Part shown: one piece after another, positions 22,944 through 35,127 of the stretch | Position numbering within the stretch: position 1 is the stretch's first letter | Layout: each line of letters starts with the position of its first letter | DNA from: Pyrrhoderma lamaoense | Lineage: Eukaryota > Basidiomycota > Agaricomycetes > Hymenochaetales > Hymenochaetaceae | Assembly: GCA_002794735.1 (NCBI GenBank) | Contig: NBAZ01000002.1 | Location: 310,001 to 374,000 of the forward strand | DNA length: 64,000 bases | Direction: 5' to 3' | The notes under the pieces: generated by a model | Databases searched by the model: none | Seen by the model: the letters and a program-made list of their open reading frames with translations, nothing else | Told to the model about the DNA's origin: nothing | Translations under genes and position numbers: made by a program

Positions 22944-25209
22944 ATGGCATCTCATATACTTACTCATCAGATGGGAATGAAATTTAAAACTCTCAACAGC
23001 TATGAGACGGTGTTAAAACGTTGGCCCGTCATACTTACCAAGCTGATCGATCAAGTGCATAGAGACAATCATGAGATAATTATGAGGAACAATGGTGATA
23101 GTGGCCGGGAGAACCAGAACGCAGACTCAAGGTCGGAGCCGGAGCCGGAATGGCAGGCGCTTGTTGATGAAGGGAAGTCAATTATTGAGAAAGTAAGTAA
23201 GTTGAAATATGAAATGGCGAGGGATAGGGCACTCGAGTGAGAGTTTTTTGTTCAATCAGCCTATATGCTATATGAATGCATATATTGACTCTACCTTCTC
23301 AAATAACGCCTTTCTGTTGTAGATATATTCCGGATGATGGGGAGGCGAATGTGGAAGAGTATAATCTCGGTCTTGACCAACTTGCGAAGAATGAGAAGAA
23401 TACTTGGTTTACAGCTCCATGGCTATATGCTGAGTACGTATTTATCTCTACGTTTGTAGTATGTTTTCTGTGATTGTACACTAAAACTCTTGAAGATGTT
23501 ATCTGTATCGCCTTCTTCGCTCATGGTTCGCTGTGACGAAACATTGGAAATACTATGATCCCTTCTTTAATGGGAAGCAAGATTCATTCAAAGCTTCTTC
23601 AGCTGCGATTTATAGTATGTCATTAGCATTATCAATACAATAGCAATATATTCATGGTGATCAGAATTGGCAACAATGATGCACGAGTTAGATGAGACGA
23701 AGGAGGAGGTCTTTAAAGATACTAATAAGCAGGCTGTACTTTTCAACGAAATGGTACAAATGTGCTTATGGTGAGTATCTTGAAACTCACAATCTATAAA
23801 TCAACTGGAGTTGGCTAGTTAACCATCTGAATTAGGGGAAATGCTACAGTAATATCCAATATTATCACATCAAAATTATTCCGAGTTGTTGACGAGATGG
23901 ATACTAGGATCTTTCACTCCTTACGAACCTAACACACGAAGACATTATTAAACTACAGAGTGTAGGGAAGGATGCCCATGAGGAACGCAAAGCATACATC
24001 CTGCGTGATGACGAGAAAATCGTGTTCTCTCATTTGACTACTCTCCAAGAAGCCCGTGTAGACTTTGTTCTTGATAACGGTAAGCTTTTACTATTGTCTC
24101 ATCAAAATGACCGTTGATATAGCATACATAGCCGGATTTGAAGTTAGTATGATGCTACTGACGCAGTGAAGGTACTAACTCATTACTATAGCTCTTTACG
24201 GATCTCGTTTTTGCCGATTTTCTTGTAACATACACTCCTTTCGTGTCTAAAGTGGTCTTTCAGTATGTTTCTTCACATTTATGCTCACAGCATATTTAAT
24301 TACTCTTAGCCCCAAGTCGATCCCTTGGTTTGTATCGGACGTACTCCCTCCTGACTTCGGTTCCCTCTTCGAGTCACTACAATCTTCATCCTTTTTCTCA
24401 GAGAACGCCCCGTCCGAGCAATCTCGAGAACATCTGAGGATTCTCGTTGGACGGTGGAAACAGTTGGTCGAAAATGGTGTCTTTTCACTAAGTGTGCCCC
24501 ATAACTATAAAATTGGTGAAAAGAATGAATTATATGACTTCTGGACGAGTCCGTTCCCGTACTGGGAAATGAAATCCAAGGCACCTGTACTTTACGAGAA
24601 ATTAAGGCAGAGTGGTTTGGTTATCTTTAAGGTACGTTTTCATTGGATGATCGATTCTAAAACAGTAAAGATCTAAATTGAAAACATATCAATTATCTAC
24701 TCTATCAGGGAGATCTGAAGTAAGCAAAATTTCAGTGTCCAACCATTATAACCACGTCTAAAGGCAGTATGCTCTTTCTAGCTACAGGAAGTGAGTTTGT
24801 TGCTTTTACAATTTTGTTTTCGTTCATGACCTTATTTTAATATAGACTTACCGGTGATCTACTTTGGCCGGCATCAACGCCCGTTGAAACTGCTATAGGT
24901 ATAGAACATATGCGATAATAATGCATGTGGAGCGTTGACGTTGTTTCCTAAGGTCCTCTGGCGGGTTCTTTCCCGATATTGAGTTTACGTACCAGCAAAG
25001 CGGATGTCGTTGTCGGTGTGGATCAAGCAAAGGCGGATGAATTGGATGCAAGCGGAGAGAAGTGGCGCGTCAATGGAAAGTGAGTTTGTGCTCCATTAAA
25101 TTTTCAAGGCAAAGAAAGTTTTAACCGTTTCCTCTTCTAAATTTATGACTGTTCGATTTCTGTGTGTGGCTGTAGATATGCGATGATTTCATTCGTCCCA
25201 CGATCCTAA
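22944..25209 (+). CDS. DUF89/ARMT1-family protein (metal-dependent damage-control phosphatase-like)
   Basis: DUF89 proteins are metal-dependent phosphatases that remove harmful sugar or cofactor phosphates; the human member ARMT1 was also reported as a carboxyl methyltransferase. The start at 22944 gives MASHILTHQMGMKFKTLN. Family hallmarks after joining exons are FFNGKQDSFKASSAAI and LWGNATDLSLLTNLTHEDI. VDFVLDN plus AGFELFTDLVFADFLV (the Asp-Asn metal site), IPWFVSDVLPPDF, and KGDLNYRKLTGDLLWPAS with AIGPLAGSFPILSLRTSKAD follow. The gene ends FVPRS at 25207-25209, about 480-490 residues. At least seven introns occur. All joins I checked keep frame, so this gene appears intact. Substrate cannot be told from sequence. 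Confidence 0.88.
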
Positions 25210-25360
25210 CTAGGCGCATATAGATTAGTAAGCGTTTGTGGGAAGAGATAAAGATCATTATTAGTGTAGAAAACAAGTAAACCTGCTGTGATGAGTATCT
25301 AGTATTGGTTGCGCTACCGACACTCGGAAGCTTCGGAGACGAGAGGGATAAGGAGAAGAT

Positions 25361-25687
25361 ATGAGACCGAATGATAACAAGATTGATATCAGAGAAAATG
25401 AAATAAGTTACCTTTTTATAGGTTTAATTCGGACTCCTTATCTCCACGACAGTTATCAACTACCCGCGGAACCTAGATTACCCAGGCTTTATCTTCATGA
25501 TTATTCTAAATATAAAGAAGCACTTCATTCTTTGATTGAGCATACGGGAATTTCGGAAGTTCCTGACGAGCGCTCCTCCGAGTCAATAAAACCCGTTAAG
25601 AAATCCAAGTGGTTTTTTTGGAGCACCCCCCTCTTTCTTGCTGTTCTTTCCGTCTCTCCCAAGTCGTTGTCTACCCCTAACTTCTGA
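25361..25687 (+). CDS. Small hypothetical ORF (108 codons)
   Basis: An uninterrupted frame from ATG 25361 to TGA 25687 lies in the short gap between the DUF89 gene and the permease, ending only 11 bp before the permease start. It is mostly polar (YKEALHSLIEHTGISEVPDE) with a hydrophobic end containing KKSKWFFWSTPLFLAVLS that could be a membrane segment. No family is recognised. It may be part of the permease 5' leader or an upstream ORF rather than a separate gene. Confidence 0.3.
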   Translation: MRPNDNKIDIRENEISYLFIGLIRTPYLHDSYQLPAEPRLPRLYLHDYSKYKEALHSLIEHTGISEVPDERSSESIKPVKKSKWFFWSTPLFLAVLSVSPKSLSTPNF

Positions 25688-25698
25688 CTTTTGAGACG

Positions 25699-28067
25699 AT
25701 GTCAAAGACGTTGAAGGATCAGGTTGCGGCAGCTGATGAAGCGCTACTTGCTGAACTTGGATATAAACAAGAGTTCCACAGAGCGTTTACTCCACTCGAA
25801 GTGAGTTTTGAGTCGCTGTATTAGTAGAATCACCACTAATACTTGAAAAAATAGGTGTTTGGTATAGCTTTCAGTATCATTGGGCTATTACCGTCTATCG
25901 CGTGAGCGTAATGGTTAGCTTATCAAAACATGCTGTTAACTAATTGACGTACTATTTGATAATAATTCTAGTTCCGTTCTTTTCTATGCGATACCAAATG
26001 GAGGTCCATCTGCTATGGTTTGGGGGTGAGTTAGCGTTCCGAATAGTAGAAAATGTGAAATTAAGGAAATTGAATACTGTTTTAGTGGGCTGTTGCGAGT
26101 ATTTTCATTTTATTTGTGGGTATGTCGATGGGTGAATTAGGTTCCGCCGCCCCTACTTCCGGAGGTGTAAGTCCTATTATCGTCAATTGAACGTGTACAA
26201 AAGATTCAAACGATTCTTTAGTTATATTTTTGGACCCACTCTCTTTCGTCTCCGCGATGGAGGAATCTTCTTGCTTGGATCGTTGGCTGTATGTATTTGC
26301 ACATTTTCCAAGTAAAAGAAGAATCGATCTCATAAAATTCCAAAGACGCAAATACAATTGGTACTATTGCGGCGGTTGCTTCAATCAACTGGGGATGTGC
26401 CGTACAAATCATGGCTGCGGCCAGTATAGGCTCAAATGAGAGCTTCGTCTCAACCGATGCCCAGACCTAGTGCGTACTAGAACACATGTCCGCGCATATA
26501 ATGCAGTTTTCCTGACTTTTACACACTTATATAGTGGAGTATACTGTCTGACGCTTGTAACATGCTCAATCATCTGTTGTCTTGCAACCCCCGTTCTTGC
26601 CCGTCTTCAAACGATCTATGTGATATTGAACGTCGTGTAAGAATTATCTTATCATAATCCATGTGGTGATGGTATTCATGTGACATCCTAATTAAGGCTT
26701 TGTGTTGCTGTGATCATAGCTCTTCCGGTAGCTACCCCTAAAGAGCTTATGAATGATGCTAGCTTCGCCCTCGGGAATTTCACAAATCGTTAGTCACATC
26801 TTTAAAGCTGGTTATTGTGATGATACCGACTTTAACTCTATTTTTGTAGTTTCAGGATGGACTGATGGCTTTGCATACTGTCTAAGCTTCCTTGCACCTC
26901 TTTGGACTATCTGTATGTTATCCATTCATCCAATTATCCTTAAGAAATATTCTGACATAACCGTTACGTCTAAGGCTCTTTTGACTCTGCCGTCCACATC
27001 AGTGAAGAAGCCTCTAATGCTGCCACTGCCGTACCTTGGGCTATCACGGGTTCAATTTTCGTAGCTGGTGTGCTTGGTTGGGCCATCAATGTATCACTCG
27101 CATTCTGTATGGGCACAGATCTCGAAGGAATCTTAGACAACGACATCGGTCAACCGATGGCTACTATATTCTTCAACAGCTTTGGTCAGCGGGCGACTCT
27201 CGGAATTTGGGCCATCGTTGTCATAGTTCAGGTACGTAATCGTCACTTTGTCTATATCAGTCATATGGAAAAAAGACTGTTCTAATTCATCCGATATTAC
27301 TGGTTTCGTTTCATAGTATTTCATGGGTGAGCCTTTTATGCAATTTTTGATCCTTCTTTTGAATGGAAAACTGAAATTAGTATGACAGGGACATCAATGC
27401 TTCTCGCGAGTTCCCGACAAGTGTTTGCCTTCTCTCGAGATGGTGCACTTCCATTTTCAAGTGTCTTGTATAAAATGAACAGCTACACAGAGACACCAGT
27501 TAATACTGTCTGGTTCAGTGCCATCTGTGCCGGATTACTTGGATTACTTGTTTTCGCTGGAGAGCAAGCTATCAACGCGGTGTTCTCTATATCCGTTGTT
27601 GCATTATACATCGCTTATGCGATTCCTATCATTGCTCGCTTCGCCTTTAAGAACAACTTCAAGCCTGGACCTTTCAATCTTGGCATCTTCGTAAGTCTCG
27701 GTTCACCTGTTACTTGTTTAGAACTATGACGAATTTACCGTGTTCTTAGAGTCTACCCTGTGCGATAATCTCTGTTCTCTGGATGGCGTTCATGTTCATC
27801 GTCTTTCTCTTCCCCACTGATCCTGGTCCGGCTGCAGGAGACATGAACTACAGTATTGTCGTACTCGGTGGAGTCATGTTCCTTTCTCTCGTATACTACT
27901 ATTGCCCAGTATATGGTGGTGTATACTGGTTCACAGGGCCTATCAAGACTATCGATGATGATCTCGATGCATCTAAAGGCAATGTCCCACCATCGAATAC
28001 TGACTCAGACATAGACGAAAAAGAAAAGAAAAGTGATATTGTGGAAAGTATCCATACCACAAACTAG
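25699..28067 (+). CDS. APC-superfamily amino acid/GABA/choline permease
   Basis: A plasma-membrane carrier of the fungal GABA/choline permease branch (UGA4/HNM1-like), which moves small amines with a proton. The start MSKTLKDQVAAADEALLAEL is followed by FTPLEVFGIAFSIIGLLPSI, the family's first helix. Then come IPNGGPSAMVWG and GMSMGELGSAAPTSGG (the conserved unwound-helix motif), SPRWRNLLAWIVG, INWGCAVQIMAAA, HISEEASNAATAVPWAI and SSRQVFAFSRDGALPFS near the end. About 12 hydrophobic segments and roughly 520 residues fit the family. The tail is acidic and lysine-rich. The frame closes at every intron except the one starting after the G-run 26022-26026, where one extra G is required. The exact substrate cannot be predicted. 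Confidence 0.9.
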
Positions 28068-28667
28068 AATGAGAATGAAGTTGTCATTTAGATGTACAAA
28101 AAAAGTAGTCCATGAAAAATATTTTCCTTCCTCAATAGCGAATCTCCATATAAGAAATCCTCTTTGTCTTGTTCGTTAATACGATTATGTCATATGCTGG
28201 ACACAATTTATAGTGATAAATCACGAATAAGATTGCAGAAGTGATATCCAATGAAGACGAGACGAAGACACGAAGCGCGTGGACGTATTTTCTTTTAATT
28301 CTTAATTCAGTAGATAAGATAAAGTCTTACCGAATACAGTGAGTTTATACGCCGATCACTTTTCTGGTCCCTCTCTCTTAAAAGGACGATTACGAAGATA
28401 TCTATCAAATACTTTCTTATGAACATAATTCCACTGATTTGTATCAAATCCAAGCATTTCATACAAACAGATTAAGGAAATTGTCTTAGAACTTAGACGT
28501 GTCACAATTTATATGATCGGTCTCTTCACCCTTGTTGATGTACAGAATACACACAATCTCCATAGATAAAATACTTTTTAGGAGGACTATCGATTTCTAG
28601 GTGGTATGGAAACTTATTCTTGATCTCATTATCTGGAATCCATACTTTTGCTACATCCTATAGTGAA
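28068..28667. other. Intergenic between convergent permease and kinase
   Basis: A 600-bp AT-rich stretch between two convergent 3' ends. No gene or repeat was recognised. Confidence 0.5.
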
Positions 28668-30278
28668 TTACTTTTTCTCATTTTTCTTTACGGTGATAGT
28701 AGGCCTTTTACTGATGCCTCTTTGATTAGTTTGGGTCCTAGGTCTGGGAGAAGGGGTTCTGGATGTGCAATCCTTAATCCACTAATTCATATTAAAAAAC
28801 TGAGTTACAAAAAAGTGAAAATGCATTGTAAAATTGCGTTAAGGACATACAGGATGCTCACGTGCCTGCTTCATAGTGAATCTTTGGCTAGGATTCAGTC
28901 TTAGCGTACCTTTCAGCCATTCTTTACCTATTCAGTAGCTCATTAGAAGACTTTGAGTTATAAACTACTATCAAGAGGAGACATACATTCTGGAGAAACA
29001 TTAAGGCCGTTGATCACCGCATGTAAGTCTATAGTATAGAGGTCTCTATACTGCTTTTGAAGATTTATAGTATTGAAAGATCTATTGACAAAGTATTCGG
29101 AGTGGGCAGCTATCTTCAGAGCGCTCATACTAGTGAAAGGAGTTGGAGCTGGTCAGAAGATATGTTGTAATATCCTTGACATGGATGATGAATGGACTAA
29201 CCCAAGAGCCCAAACTTCAGTCTTTTCGTTTACATAAGTCATGTACTTAGCATGAGCTTCACTTATCAAATTTGGGTGAAAGAGTGCTCTTTCCTCTTTG
29301 AGGTGCTTACGGATCTGCTCTGGTGCGAAATACCTTAACGTACCACTTAGATAACGAGGCTCTAGTTGTTGGTTCGTTTTGAGAAATAAGCTAAGTATTT
29401 CGCATGAGTTGTAAGGAAGGTTGTGAGTATGTGTAACACTGTAAAGGTTCTTGAGTACTAGTTCTTACAATCCATAGTCTACAACTTTTACTCGGCTTGT
29501 GCTACTACCGTCGATCAACATCAAGTTTTCCGGTCTAAGAAATAATCATGATAAGGAGAAATAACCTTGAATAGATACCATAATGAGACAAAGTCTTACT
29601 TAATATCTCGATGATATAAATGAGAGTTAAGCAGAGCTAGAAGTCCACCAGTCACATCTCTGTTGTCTGTCTTTAGGACGGCAGCCTCAGCTTTGCTCTT
29701 ATACAAAAGACCTACCGCATAGCTCTCTGAAGTCGTTTCTCATCAAAATTGCGATCCCTCATACCCTTTTCATACAGATCATTACCTCCACAAAACTCAC
29801 ATACGATACAGAGGAAGTCGCCTATCTGGAAGTAGTTGTATATCTGCATCTATAAATTACAATTTCACCGCTACGTTAGGCCAACTAGACTTATATATTG
29901 GTTCTTTGTTATTCTTTCGCTAAAGACTTACAAGTCCAGGATGTCTGGGAAGACGATTAGCAGCCAGAAGCTCTGATTTTACTACATCCTTGGCGATATC
30001 ATTCTGCTTATCAGGAATATTGGGCATCACTTTTATGGCCACGACACTCGTGCCTATACCTGCCCATTTTACATTATTAATTTGACATACCTTGAGACAA
30101 GCTTTCTACATCGTAGATTATGCCCATGTAATTCATACAGAAGAGTATAGTGATAGGAAAGACTAACATATATAATTCCGAACGAGCCTGTAAACTTGGA
30201 GGTGGGATCGACCATGAAATCTCCAAGAGATTTCGTATAAAGTGAGGGAGCCTCCTGTGGTTGATTACTACTGGACAT
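28668..30278 (-). CDS. Serine/threonine protein kinase with DYG in place of DFG
   Basis: This gene is split into many short exons and only appears when they are joined on the minus strand. The start at 30278 gives MSSSNQPQEAPSLYTKSLGD and a glycine-loop-like KFTGSFGIIY. Then follow the catalytic lysine in TSVVAIKVMPNIPDKQND, a hinge LCIVCEFCGGNDLYEKG, and the catalytic loop HRDIKPENLMLIDG (its intron falls inside the codon for K). The metal motif reads VKVVDYGL, then SGTLRYFAPEQIRKHLKEER, TEVWALG, and the closing LRLNPSQRFTMKQAREHP followed by WIKDC. A basic tail rich in Arg/Thr/Ser ends at 28668. Total length is about 370-390 residues. One frame change is needed at the G-run 29201-29203 and possibly one in the second exon. 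The key residues are present, so activity is plausible. The subfamily is not identified. Confidence 0.75.
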
Positions 30279-32682
30279 AATTCAATGAAAAAGCTTCGTA
30301 CGGAACTAGAGAAAGAAAAAAAGGCAATGATGAGAGAACTGAACCCTTTGTAGAGTATATATATGACGTTGTACAACTCTCGTACCAGATCCCTGATTCC
30401 GCCCACACGAAGAAATAGCAAACTAAAGGGAGGGGGAGAGCAAATATTCACAGTGTGTACGTTTTCATAATTTTTTTGCTACAGCCACCTCCCCAGAATC
30501 CAAGAGATAAGCTCAGAGTCACAAACCTTGAGTCCATATGACTGTATATCAATAAATGGTTACCGGTTATATCCACCAAGCTTGCTATCACAGGTAATGC
30601 AGATATACATTAACAGATCACTGCTGGAAATATCTCATCCTGAATGATCTTTTGGTTTGAGAATAAGGTGAAAACGAGGATGTCTGATTCGGTGTCCCAT
30701 TTGTATTTATGCCTCAAAGTTACATGTAATATTGCAAAGTGACATGCAAGAATATGCATTGTAACATACCGAAAGTGTGAGAAAAGATTGGTCATATGTA
30801 TTTAAGCATATGTAATGATCATCTTGTTGATGGTGGGAGAGTAGCGAGTAAATGTTGATTCGAAGTTCCAAAAGTCAGATAATTTGGTCTGATCGTGTCT
30901 GGAAATTACCACTGAAAGTGTTTGCGGTATGATTCCGAGGGTATCAAAAAGAGACGCTGGGAAAAATGCTCTCGCTTCTCTATTTCTTACCCTCTGGTGA
31001 TGAACCTGCCTTTCCAGGCTATGGGTTTGGCTTGGCTGCATCGCAAAGCTGAAAATGATGCCTATGCATCATCATGATACGATAGTTAACGCCTTATGCC
31101 TTATGATATACCGAGAGCTTGAGAAGCTCGAAAATACACGCTTCCAAACTTCTGATTTGCGCCGCTCTTGTTTACCTGGATTTGTTGCTAGTGTGGATCA
31201 CTTTTCTTCTCATGCTGCTTAACCATCGTTTCAAATGAGATTGCGGCGTATACCGGTAATTCTGAAAGTTACAGCACAGCTCGGCTTAGCGGATAATTAT
31301 TTGAGTGATGTGTCCTTTGAGATACTACTCCGGTGTGTGTACAACAGAAGGGTGGTTATGAGTAATTTAATTGGGCAGGCTGTAAATATGCAAATAGGCT
31401 ATGCTTGGACTTCCGTGTCACCAATAAATTACAAGGTCTCCGGCAATCTGGACTCATCTACTTGATTAAAGATCGTTGTTAGATGTTGTTGATATTATTC
31501 GAGCACTGCGATAAGGGCAAGTGTCCAAGTGAGAAATCACATTTGGGAGAGATATGGGCCTGTGGGTCGTTTGGGAAGTGTCAGGTTGACGCTCGGAGTC
31601 TGGTGCGAGTTACAATCATTTAATTATGGGGGCCCATCTTGGTCGGTGATTTATACCTTGTAGTTTAGACATATTGTTCGTTGAGACAAATTTAGTACAA
31701 TAACACTATACATGTCTATTTTCAAACTTTTTCGTCTTGATTGTTTTTAATAGTACAGTTTTTCTATTCTAGCAAGGACATGATGACTATCCTTCATAAT
31801 CATGATTATGCTTGAGGGACATGTACTAAAAATATCCGACGGCTTACGTTACGTAATAACTCAAGGCACATCTGTAGCAACAATCATCTTCATAGCTCAT
31901 CTCCAGGCACCAGTACCGCCTTCCACAAATCTTCTCAGTGAATATGATCTGCCTACTCAAAGAATGCATGAATGATGAAGAGAGTGCTGTCGAATGGTAG
32001 TTATGGTCAGAAGGAACATTGATTCATGACCGTCGCAGAAGTTTAAATTCACAGCACTACAATTCTGCTGAGCGTCTTTTCTGATTATGAAAAACATCTG
32101 TATGGATCGGATTGAAAACAGGATATTGACGTTGTAGATTTTTGTCTCCCGATTTTGGCTTAATACCGTGTTGGGTGCATTTTTCTCATTCATCTTCGCA
32201 ACGTTTTTTTTCGGAACAAAATCTTGCCCTCGACGTAGCGAAGGTGCCGTATGTCTGGGTTGCAATCCATTACCTGAGATTCAATTTCAACCTGGAGACT
32301 GATTGGTCGTTGTCACCGGCGACGAGGACGGCACTATGCGTAGTGCGATCCGAGAATTACTAAAACCGCGTGGCTTGGTGATGATTAAATCATTAATTTT
32401 GAATGCAAGAGGCATATAAACTCCTTGTTGTTCCTCCAAGCATGTTTCTCCCCCATCTCTTCTATCTCTCCTCCCTCTTTCTTTTCATTCCCCCTTTTCC
32501 TTGCAACCTTTCCTTCGCCGTTGCGACCTGGTGTCGACTCTTTTTCTTTCTTCCTTTTTTCGAAGCTCACATAGCACCACTTTCTTTTCGTTTGACGTCG
32601 ACGCCAACGGAATTTCTACTTTCTTCGTTCGGTTTAAGGAACTCTAGATTTCTTCAAATACAAAACCTTTTCAAAACAAAAA
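30279..32682. other. Gene-poor 2.4-kb stretch before the secreted-protein gene
   Basis: Small frames on both strands (for example minus 30802-31041, plus 31235-31465, minus 31957-32265) show no conserved motif. The last 270 bp is a strong-looking promoter with a TATA box and a long C/T-rich leader. No RNA gene or mobile element was identified. Confidence 0.4.
32415..32420 (+). promoter_or_regulatory. TATA box of the Egh16-like gene
   Basis: TATAAA lies about 265 bp before the start codon, followed by a C/T-rich leader (about 32430-32600) and an A-rich start context. This fits an inducible, highly expressed fungal promoter. Confidence 0.5.
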
Positions 32683-34286
32683 ATGTTTTCAAAATCGCTC
32701 TTCACTGCTTGGAGCTTGATTGCTCTTTGCGCGACCTCTGCCTTGGCTGTTCCCGCTCTTTCATGTCCCGCTCAATCTACTGTGACCGTCACTGCTAGTT
32801 CGGCTAAATTAGCTGCAACCTCCGTAGCTGCTAATGGTGGAAAAGCTGCTGGAGCCACAACCTCTACTGCTAAGGTTACAACCTCCAAAGTTACATCATC
32901 CGTCAAAGCTACATCTACCAAAGTTACTTCGTCTGCCAAGGCCACATCTACTAAAGTATCATCATCTGCCAAGGCTACATCATCCTCCAAGGCTACGTCA
33001 ACTGTAGCTACTTCGAGGGCTGCCGTAGCTACGAGTGTGACTGGTGCCTTCGGTAGCTGTTCGACTCCTGAAATTTCCTTCGCAGCCGGTCTCGATGGCC
33101 GTAAGGAAACTGCTTTTGTCCCTACGGATCTTTGTAAGCATAGATTGCTCTCTGATCTCTAATTCTTTGCTCATTAGACGCGTAAAATTATCGTAATTCT
33201 CAGCATCCTTCAATCATGGATCAGCCGACAACATTGATGTTATTTCAAGCTTCATCTGTCAACAGCTCAAAGACAAATGCAAGGCCGGTCAGGCTGCATT
33301 AACTACTTGTGCTAATGCCGAGAAGGCTGCAGACGCTGCGGCGGCGGGAACTGGTGCTCAGGCTGATGCATTCAATGCAGCTTTCGGTGTTACGACGAAC
33401 TTTGCTTCTGTAGCTGTTATCAACAACCAAGGACAGACTGTAAGCACTGGAACTACGGGATCAAAATCTACGGGATCAAACACAGGATCCGGTGCAAACT
33501 CAAACACTGGTACAACAACAACTGCTGCCACGAGCACGACAACAACAGCGACTTCTAGCTCAGGCGGTAATGCTGCAGCAGATGATCAACAATCTGCAAC
33601 GAGTATGTTTGTTTTGTTCCAGATCGAAAAGTCGGTGTTGATATTCCTCTTTTCTAGCTCTTAATTCGGCTGTAATTGCTACTGGATTTGCTGAGGATGG
33701 TCAACAAGTTCCGGCTGCTGGCCAGGTTGCCTCTTTGACATCAACGAACAACTTCATCAACTTCTGTCTTACTGTTAACAAGCCAATCACGAACGGTCAA
33801 CAGATCACGACAGGATCATGTAACCCTGCGCCAATGGGTGTCATCGCAGCTACGACCAACATGCCTTCATCGAAGTTCACAAACCCGAAGAACTTGGACA
33901 CAATCAAGGCAAACACTCCCTTCACAATCACGATGGCCATCAACAATTTGGAGACTGGTAACTTCGTTAACGCTCAAACTAACTACTACTCGGCACCTCA
34001 ACAAGTTAACTCTGACGGTGACATTATTGGACACTCCCATGTTGTGATTGAACAAATCTCATCGCTCGATCAGACTACTACGACGGACCCTAGCAAGTTT
34101 GCTTTCTTCAAGGGTATCAATGGAAAGGCTGTCAATGGAGTTATCTCTGCTGATGTCACAGACGGTTTGCCGGCTGGTGTTTACCGTATGGCCTCGATCA
34201 ATGCTGCTGCGAACCATCAGCCGGTCCTTGTCGCTGTTGCTCAACATGGTTCTCTTGATGACATGGTCTACTTCACTGTCCAGTAA
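32683..34286 (+). CDS. Egh16-like (DUF3129) secreted protein with mucin-like Ser/Thr/Lys repeats
   Basis: The start gives a clear signal peptide, MFSKSLFTAWSLIALCATSA, cut near ALAVPA. A 90-residue repeat region follows, built from units like KVTSSAKATST. The folded domain carries ISFAAGLDGRKETAFVPTDL, FNHGSADNIDVISSFICQQL and a second Ser/Thr/Gly linker. It continues with VASLTSTNNFINFC, GSCNPAPMGVIAA, PSSKFTNPKNLDTIKAN, GNFVNAQTNYYSAPQQ and GHSHVVIEQ, all typical of the Egh16/MAS3 family first described as appressorium-expressed in ascomycetes. Two introns (about 33133-33203 and 33602-33657) both keep frame. No anchor motif is seen at the end, so secretion or wall retention by the O-glycosylated linker is inferred. 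The function in basidiomycetes is not established. Confidence 0.88.
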
Positions 34287-35127
34287 ATGTTGGATGAAAT
34301 TATAGTGTTACCTACTTTGGTAGCACTTAATCATTTTCTTTCGTCTTTGTTGATACCTTCACGCATATACCAGAAGCTTCGAATTATTTATTTTCGCATG
34401 TGCAGAGCAAATTGCAATCGTCTCTTCTCACGTTTCAAGAGCAATCTATTTTTTGTTTTCATCAGTTTGAATGTTTCTTTTGTTCCTTTTATCGTTTCCC
34501 GTCATTGATCTTCGATTTTTTCTTTCGATTCCTGGTACATATTGTTCGCATCGGTTTGGGTTCACAGGGCCTACCTCGAGGGTAGGTCCCTTGGTTCATG
34601 GGGGCTCTTTTTCTCTGGTTTTTATTTCCAATAGTTTGTAAGAAATATTATATCGGTTTAAAAATTTATATAGAAAGAGGGTAATAGACGGAATCACAAT
34701 CATAAAAGAAACAACAAAGATAAATAAGTTACGTAAAGGATATATGTTTTAGCTTCAGCTCTCTAATTTTAGCATTCTCCTAAAACATCCTTAGCTGTTA
34801 CAAGCTTAAGCTCACCTTCTTTGGAATGTATCGATCGTCCTAGTACATCTCAAAGGAGAAGCGAGGCTAGCATCACGCGGCCCTCTAGCGATAAGTACCA
34901 GATGCCAGCGCACTACAATAGAAATTAAATCCGTTCTTCTTGACCATGCGGATCCTTGCGGTTCGTATGAGGAAGAAAAGGGCGTAGCCTGAACTCTGAA
35001 CTCCGATGCTAAGAAGGCTAATCAATATAAAACAAAACCAGTTTTTTTGTCAAATATAAGGTAGACTTGTGACGACACAGCTTGATCTAGTTAAATATCT
35101 TGAAGCTGAACTTCGTACATTGCTACT
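34287..35127. other. Intergenic after the Egh16-like gene
   Basis: T-rich 3' flank, then the stem-loop at 34567-34590 and AT-rich DNA. No gene was recognised. Confidence 0.45.
34567..34590 (+). repeat. Stem-loop in the 3' flank
   Basis: GGGCCTACC and GGTAGGTCCC pair around a TCGAG loop with one bulge. It lies about 280 bp after the Egh16-like stop and could be a 3' end or termination structure; no function is shown. Confidence 0.5.
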
